A DNA stretch of 8,621 nt from an uncultured Taibaiella sp. (GTDB lineage Bacteria; Bacteroidota; Bacteroidia; Chitinophagales; Chitinophagaceae), in assembly GCA_937871155.1 (NCBI GenBank), contig CALMXV010000395.1, positions 1-8,621 on the forward strand. Direction: 5' to 3'. The notes beneath the pieces are model-generated. The model did no database searches, was not told the origin of the DNA, and was given only the letters and a program-made list of their open reading frames with translations. This document shows, in pieces, positions 4,880 through 8,621 of this stretch. Each line of letters starts with the position of its first letter. The first letter of the stretch is position 1. Made by a program: the position numbers and the translations under genes.

Positions 4880-7102
4880 ATGAATTCATTATTCTACTTA
4901 GTTCCATGCTTTGGAGTTGTAGCATTACTTTACACGCTAATAAAAAGCTCGTGGGTAAGTAAACAAGATGCCGGAAACGACCGGATGAAAGAAATTTCTA
5001 ACTATATAGCTGATGGTGCCATGGCATTTTTGAAAGCTGAATACAAGATACTTACCTATTTTGTAATCATTGCTGCTATATTATTAGGTATCATGGGTAG
5101 CTCTCATGAAAACTCACACTGGTCTATTGCTTTAGCCTTTGTGGTGGGTGCAGTATTTTCAGCTTTAGCTGGTTTCATAGGAATGCGTATCGCTACTAAA
5201 GCTAACGTACGTACTGCCGAAGCAGCTAAAACAAGTCTTAGCAAAGCCCTTAAAGTTTCTTTTACCGGCGGTGCTGTAATGGGAATGGGGGTAGCTGGTT
5301 TGGCTGTAATAGGTTTAGGTTCTTTATTCATTGTTTTATACACCTTATTTGCTCCAGAAAGTGTTAACTCGATTGGTATGGAACGCGTAATAGAAGTGTT
5401 GACCGGTTTTTCTCTAGGTGCTGAAAGCATTGCTTTATTTGCTCGTGTGGGTGGTGGTATCTATACCAAAGCCGCAGACGTAGGAGCAGATTTAGTAGGT
5501 AAGGTAGAAGCAGGGATTCCTGAAGATGATCCTCGTAACCCAGCTACTATTGCGGATAACGTAGGGGATAACGTAGGGGATGTTGCAGGTATGGGTGCTG
5601 ATTTATTTGGTTCCTATGTAGCGACAGTATTAGCTACTATGGTACTAGGTCGCGAAACTCTTTCTACAGATAATTTTGGTGGAATGGCACCTATCTTGTT
5701 GCCAATGTTGATAGCGGGTGTAGGTATTATACTATCTATCATCGGTACTTGGTTTGTTCGTATCAGTGAAAGTACGGGTTTAAGTACTTCTAAAGTGCAA
5801 TCGGCATTAAATATGGGTAACTGGGGCTCCATCGTTCTTACAGCTATTGCCTCTTACTTTTTAGTAAATGCTATCCTTCCTGAAGCGATGACATTAAGAG
5901 GTGTTGAGTTTACTAAGAACGGTGTATTTGGTGCTATTATTGTTGGTTTGGTGGTAGGTACATTGATGAGTATCATAACAGAATATTATACCGCTATGGG
6001 CAAGCGTCCGGTACTTTCTATCGTGCGTCAGTCTTCTACCGGTCATGCTACGAATATTATAGGAGGTTTATCGGTAGGGATGGAAAGTACGTTAATCCCA
6101 ATTATCATCTTAGCTTCTGGTATTTATGGTTCTTACTTATGTGCTGGCCTCTATGGTGTAGCAATTGCTGCTGCCGGTATGATGGCTACTACGGCTATGC
6201 AGTTAGCTATAGACGCCTTTGGCCCTATTGCAGATAATGCTGGCGGTATTGCTGAAATGAGTGAGTTGCCAAAAGAAGTACGTGAGAAAACAGATATCCT
6301 AGATGCAGTAGGCAACACCACAGCGGCTACCGGTAAAGGTTTTGCGATTGCCTCTGCAGCCTTAACCGCTTTGGCTTTGTTTGCTGCTTTTGTAGGCATT
6401 GCTCGTATTGATGGTATTGATATTTATAAGGCAGATGTTTTAGCCGGTTTGTTCATTGGTGGGATGATTCCATTTATCTTCTCTTCACTTGCTATTACGG
6501 CTGTAGGTAAAGCTGCTATGGCGATGGTTGAAGAAGTTCGTCGTCAGTTCCGTGAAATTCCGGGCATCATGGAAGGGAAAGCAAAACCTGAATATGATAA
6601 ATGTGTAGCGATTTCTACTCAAGCATCTATTCGTAAAATGATGTTACCGGGTGCTATCGCAATCATTACTCCGGTAATTATTGGCTTTGTATTTGGTCCG
6701 GAAGTGTTGGGTGGTTTCTTAGCCGGTGCTACAGTGAGTGGTGTGTTGATGGGTATGTTCCAAAACAATGCTGGTGGCGCTTGGGATAATGCAAAAAAAT
6801 CATTTGAAAAAGGAGTCGAAATCAATGGAGAAATATTTTATAAAAAATCAGAACCACATAAAGCTTCTGTAACTGGGGATACTGTTGGAGATCCATTTAA
6901 AGATACATCAGGCCCATCAATGAATATCTTGATTAAATTGATGTCTATCGTTTCATTGGTAATTGCTCCTACATTGAGCGATATGTTTAAAGATAAAATT
7001 GAACAAGATCGTATGCATAAGATTGAAATGCTAAATAACTATAGTGTTCGTACAGAAGCAACTCCTGCAACAGAACCGAATAAAACACCTGTAGGCGAAT
7101 AA
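4880..7102 (+). CDS. hppA: K+-dependent ion-translocating membrane pyrophosphatase
   Basis: This 740-residue protein is a full-length membrane-bound pyrophosphatase, which couples PPi hydrolysis to cation pumping across the inner membrane and needs about 16 membrane helices. The active-site block is intact: [14 protein letters not shown], then IPEDDPRNP (213-221) and [10 protein letters not shown] (225-234) with Asp226, Asp230 and Asp234, followed by [10 protein letters not shown] with Asp241. [12 protein letters not shown] (478-489) has Ala482 and Gly485 at the two positions that separate K+-dependent enzymes from K+-independent ones (Lys/Thr), so K+ dependence is predicted. The semi-conserved ion-gate glutamate on helix 6 (E246 of the Thermotoga enzyme) is Gly244 here. 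A glutamate appears instead on helix 5 (Glu182 in [14 protein letters not shown]), as I recall for Flavobacterium johnsoniae-type H+ pumps. The C-terminal [22 protein letters not shown] motif is intact. The gene is monocistronic, with its own promoter and terminator. Confidence 0.97.
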   Translation: MNSLFYLVPCFGVVALLYTLIKSSWVSKQDAGNDRMKEISNYIADGAMAFLKAEYKILTYFVIIAAILLGIMGSSHENSHWSIALAFVVGAVFSALAGFIGMRIATKANVRTAEAAKTSLSKALKVSFTGGAVMGMGVAGLAVIGLGSLFIVLYTLFAPESVNSIGMERVIEVLTGFSLGAESIALFARVGGGIYTKAADVGADLVGKVEAGIPEDDPRNPATIADNVGDNVGDVAGMGADLFGSYVATVLATMVLGRETLSTDNFGGMAPILLPMLIAGVGIILSIIGTWFVRISESTGLSTSKVQSALNMGNWGSIVLTAIASYFLVNAILPEAMTLRGVEFTKNGVFGAIIVGLVVGTLMSIITEYYTAMGKRPVLSIVRQSSTGHATNIIGGLSVGMESTLIPIIILASGIYGSYLCAGLYGVAIAAAGMMATTAMQLAIDAFGPIADNAGGIAEMSELPKEVREKTDILDAVGNTTAATGKGFAIASAALTALALFAAFVGIARIDGIDIYKADVLAGLFIGGMIPFIFSSLAITAVGKAAMAMVEEVRRQFREIPGIMEGKAKPEYDKCVAISTQASIRKMMLPGAIAIITPVIIGFVFGPEVLGGFLAGATVSGVLMGMFQNNAGGAWDNAKKSFEKGVEINGEIFYKKSEPHKASVTGDTVGDPFKDTSGPSMNILIKLMSIVSLVIAPTLSDMFKDKIEQDRMHKIEMLNNYSVRTEATPATEPNKTPVGE

Positions 7103-7139
7103 AAATCAATTTTGTATTGACCTATTTAACAATAGTGAT

Positions 7140-7167
7140 AAAGCCAGCCTTCGGGTTGGCTTTTTTT
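7140..7167 (+). terminator. Rho-independent terminator of hppA with UUCG tetraloop
   Basis: A 10-bp stem (7140-7149 with 7154-7163, one G-T wobble) closes a TTCG loop through a C-G pair, the very stable cUUCGg tetraloop. A run of seven T residues (7161-7167) completes it. It lies 37 nt after the hppA stop codon and leaves hppA as a single-gene transcript. Confidence 0.92.
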
Positions 7168-7329
7168 GGGATGTATGAAATGAACGCAGCTCTTTAGAAT
7201 GGAGTTAGTAAATCACCTCACGAATTTTTGACAGAAATAAAGGTATAATTGTCACAAAACGAAATAATACATTTCATCCAATTTAGTTACTCCTTCAACT
7301 TAATTAAGAAAGTAGATTTTCTGTTTCGG

Positions 7330-7337
7330 TATCTTTG
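7330..7337 (+). promoter_or_regulatory. -7 promoter element for the HMA-AraC regulator
   Basis: TATCTTTG matches the Bacteroidota -7 consensus TAnnTTTG exactly and lies 26 nt before the ATG at 7364. No good -33 TTTG is found. A 10-bp perfect palindrome, CTTAATTAAG (7299-7308), covers roughly the -33 region and could be an operator, but it is pure A/T apart from its ends. The rest of the 7168-7363 gap shows no gene or other strong structure. Confidence 0.55.
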
Positions 7338-7363
7338 AATCCTTAAGTTGTAAAGGCTTCCTT

Positions 7364-7927
7364 ATGGAATTTCGTATAAAAAATATGGTATGTGACCGTT
7401 GCAAAATGGCGGTACAAAAACTTTTGGAGCAGCAAGGCTTACATCCAACTCAAGTGGAATTAGGGCATGTAATTGTTCAAGAATCAACCATTGAAGAAAG
7501 TACATTGCAACACATCAAGCAAGAATTACAACAGCTAGGTTTTGAGTTATTGCAGGATAGGACTACCATGCTGATAGAAAAAATCAAAAACATAGTAGTG
7601 GAGCAAATTCATTACTCCGATGAACGAATTAATAAAAATTTTAGTGATTTTATCAGTGAGGCGGTACATTATGACTATACTTATTTAAGCAAGCTTTTCT
7701 CTGAAACAGAAGACATATCAATTGGTCAATTTATCATTCTGCAAAAAATAGAGCGTGCCAAAGAATTGATAGCTTATGATGAGCTTACCTTATCTCAAAT
7801 AGCCGATCAATTACACTATAGCAGTGTAGCACATTTGTCCAATCAATTTAAAAAAATAACAGGTTTAACACCATCTCAATTTAAAAATGAATCGAAGCAA
7901 CGACGATCTACTTTAGACAATATCTAA
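7364..7927 (+). CDS. HMA-domain/AraC-type transcriptional regulator, 187 aa
   Basis: This is a two-domain protein. Residues 1-65 look like a heavy-metal-associated (HMA, ferredoxin-like) domain: EFRIKNMVCDRCKMAVQKLL (2-21) carries a CxxC pair, Cys10 and Cys13, directly after the usual N-M-x-C context, and the alternating strand/helix pattern ends in LGFELL (58-63). Residues about 85-178 form an AraC-type double helix-turn-helix, with YTYLSKLFSETE (106-117), KIERAKELIAYDELTLSQIA (128-147) and the second-helix signature SVAHLSNQFKKITGLTPSQFK (154-174). The family is known in Bacteroidota and is often found beside copper or other metal efflux genes, where it is presumed to sense a soft metal and control transcription. 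No metal transporter is present here. The convergent neighbour is a decarboxylase, so the target is unknown and may include its own promoter. Confidence 0.9.
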   Translation: MEFRIKNMVCDRCKMAVQKLLEQQGLHPTQVELGHVIVQESTIEESTLQHIKQELQQLGFELLQDRTTMLIEKIKNIVVEQIHYSDERINKNFSDFISEAVHYDYTYLSKLFSETEDISIGQFIILQKIERAKELIAYDELTLSQIADQLHYSSVAHLSNQFKKITGLTPSQFKNESKQRRSTLDNI

Positions 7928-7935
7928 CATAGTAA

Positions 7936-7951
7936 AAAGCGATTACGCTTT
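7936..7951. terminator. Bidirectional terminator hairpin between convergent genes
   Basis: AAAGCG (7936-7941) and CGCTTT (7946-7951) form a 6-bp stem around ATTA. In the minus-strand sense the loop contains the TAA stop codon of the decarboxylase, and the stem is followed by a T run (plus-strand A at 7934-7938). In the plus-strand sense the 3' side is TTTATTGTT, a weaker tail for the AraC gene. The convergent gap is only 15 nt, so one short hairpin appears to serve both genes. Confidence 0.5.
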
Positions 7952-8621
7952 ATTGTTCGCCTTTTTCAAGTCTTCTAAAAAAGGTTGTAGTTGTTCTACT
8001 TCTACATGGTCCATCACTACAATCTTAAACCATTTAGCTTCATCGCCATGGGCATCAGGCACTAAGCCATACGTATCTACTAGTGATTGGGGCACATACT
8101 TAGACTTGATGGTAATGATGTTCATAGCAGGATGTCTGAAATATTCTATACCCATTTCAGTTAGTTGCTTGCACACCCAAGTTGTTCTATATAGTAATGT
8201 GTTTATTTTTTCATACCAACCATAAGGACCATAGGCAGCTAATATCATCCAGATGGCAATGGCATTAGCACCCGAGCGGCTACCCGATAGCGTAATATCC
8301 ATACCATTTACATAACTGGCTTCTTTGGTGAATACATATTGCATCAGTCCTTTTCGAGCTAAAAATATTCCGGTACCATAAGGTGCTTGCAACATTTTAT
8401 GTGCATCTAAAGTGATAGAGCTAACATGTTTATTCGCAAAGTTGGTATGATTGTCCGGTTGCGAAATTGGGTAGATAAAACCTCCAAAAGCAGCGTCAAG
8501 ATGTAACTTGAAGGGCACATCATGCATTTGCAAATAGTGTACATACACATCAGGGTCATCTACAGAGCCAAACATAGTAGTAGCAACATTGCTTAGCACA
8601 ATAAAATATTTTTTCCCTTCA
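7943..8621 (-). CDS. PLP-dependent group II decarboxylase, C-terminal part (5' end outside window)
   Basis: The frame is open to the right window edge: an apparent GTG start at 8599 is internal, since EGKKYFI precedes it in frame and fits the fold. The visible 225 residues are roughly the C-terminal half of a fold-type I PLP enzyme of the amino-acid decarboxylase (group II) superfamily. TTMFGSVDDPD (14-24 of the visible part) is followed by KLHLDAAFGGF (38-48), whose Asp42 would contact the PLP ring nitrogen. SITLDAHKM (68-76) contains the His-Lys pair, with Lys75 the Schiff-base lysine. LSGSRSGANA (111-120) is the small-domain junction motif, closer to the archaeal MfnA tyrosine/aspartate decarboxylase pattern than to glutamate decarboxylase. 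The substrate cannot be assigned without the N-terminal half; aromatic amino acids or aspartate are possible. The stop codon sits inside a terminator hairpin shared with the convergent regulator. Confidence 0.88.
   Translation of the reverse strand, partial: EGKKYFIVLSNVATTMFGSVDDPDVYVHYLQMHDVPFKLHLDAAFGGFIYPISQPDNHTNFANKHVSSITLDAHKMLQAPYGTGIFLARKGLMQYVFTKEASYVNGMDITLSGSRSGANAIAIWMILAAYGPYGWYEKINTLLYRTTWVCKQLTEMGIEYFRHPAMNIITIKSKYVPQSLVDTYGLVPDAHGDEAKWFKIVVMDHVEVEQLQPFLEDLKKANNKA

Noticed and set aside
5104..6825. Several minus-strand open frames inside hppA, rich in Ala, Pro, Ile and Thr
   Set aside because: They are antisense to a strongly conserved gene and their composition mirrors its codons; none resembles a known protein.
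7174..7277. Inverted 8-mer ATGAAATG / CATTTCAT in the hppA-regulator gap
   Set aside because: The arms are about 90 nt apart, A/T-rich and without further symmetry; expected by chance.
7953..8225. Plus-strand open frame of 90 codons over the decarboxylase
   Set aside because: It is antisense to conserved decarboxylase sequence and overlaps the terminator region, with no recognisable motif.
8597..8599. GTG start for the decarboxylase
   Set aside because: The frame stays open to the window edge, and the preceding residues (EGKKYFI) fit a core beta strand of the PLP fold, so the gene is 5'-truncated by the window.
1..8621. Mobile elements, CRISPR arrays, tRNA or rRNA genes
   Set aside because: No transposase, regular spaced repeats, cloverleaf or rRNA sequence was recognised anywhere in the window.

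Overview
The window looks like chromosomal DNA from a member of the Bacteroidota, probably a Chitinophagia-like lineage. The evidence is AT-rich coding sequence, weak or absent Shine-Dalgarno sequences, two exact matches to the Bacteroidota -7 promoter element TAnnTTTG upstream of genes, and protein families typical of the phylum: a fused HMA-AraC regulator, paired Tat-exported ferritin-fold proteins and a K+-dependent membrane pyrophosphatase. No RNA genes, insertion sequences, CRISPR arrays or phage genes were seen. The genus assignment is inference.

Layout. Positions 1-1964 (minus strand) hold two tandem multi-pass membrane proteins that resemble GT39/ArnT-like lipid-linked sugar transferases. 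The second has a GTG start 6 nt after the TAA of the first, is missed if only ATG starts are considered, and runs off the left edge. Positions 2033-3887 (minus strand) hold a compact cluster: a Tat-dependent ferritin-fold putative lipoprotein, a second Tat-dependent ferritin-fold protein and tatA, closed by a strong terminator. Its leader (3888-4057) carries a promoter-like pair of direct repeats and a nested hairpin. Next come pcm (minus, 4058-4723) and the divergent hppA (plus, 4880-7102), which ends in a UUCG-tetraloop terminator. An HMA-AraC regulator (plus, 7364-7927) converges on a PLP-dependent group II decarboxylase (minus, 7943 to the right edge, 5' end missing). Their shared terminator overlaps the decarboxylase stop codon.

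How the genes fit together. The clearest functional unit is the ferritin-fold/ferritin-fold/tatA cluster, where two Tat substrates sit directly upstream of a pore-forming subunit of their own export machinery. Compared with the family pattern as I recall it, both ferritin-fold proteins lack several of the carboxylate and histidine residues that would make a four-helix dimetal site, and the second protein has lost nearly all of them. They may be structural, binding or partner proteins rather than ferroxidases. The pyrophosphatase has lost the usual gate glutamate on helix 6 and has a glutamate on helix 5 instead, which suggests a K+-dependent H+ pump of the Flavobacterium johnsoniae type. The remaining genes are ordinary housekeeping or accessory functions with no obvious link to one another.
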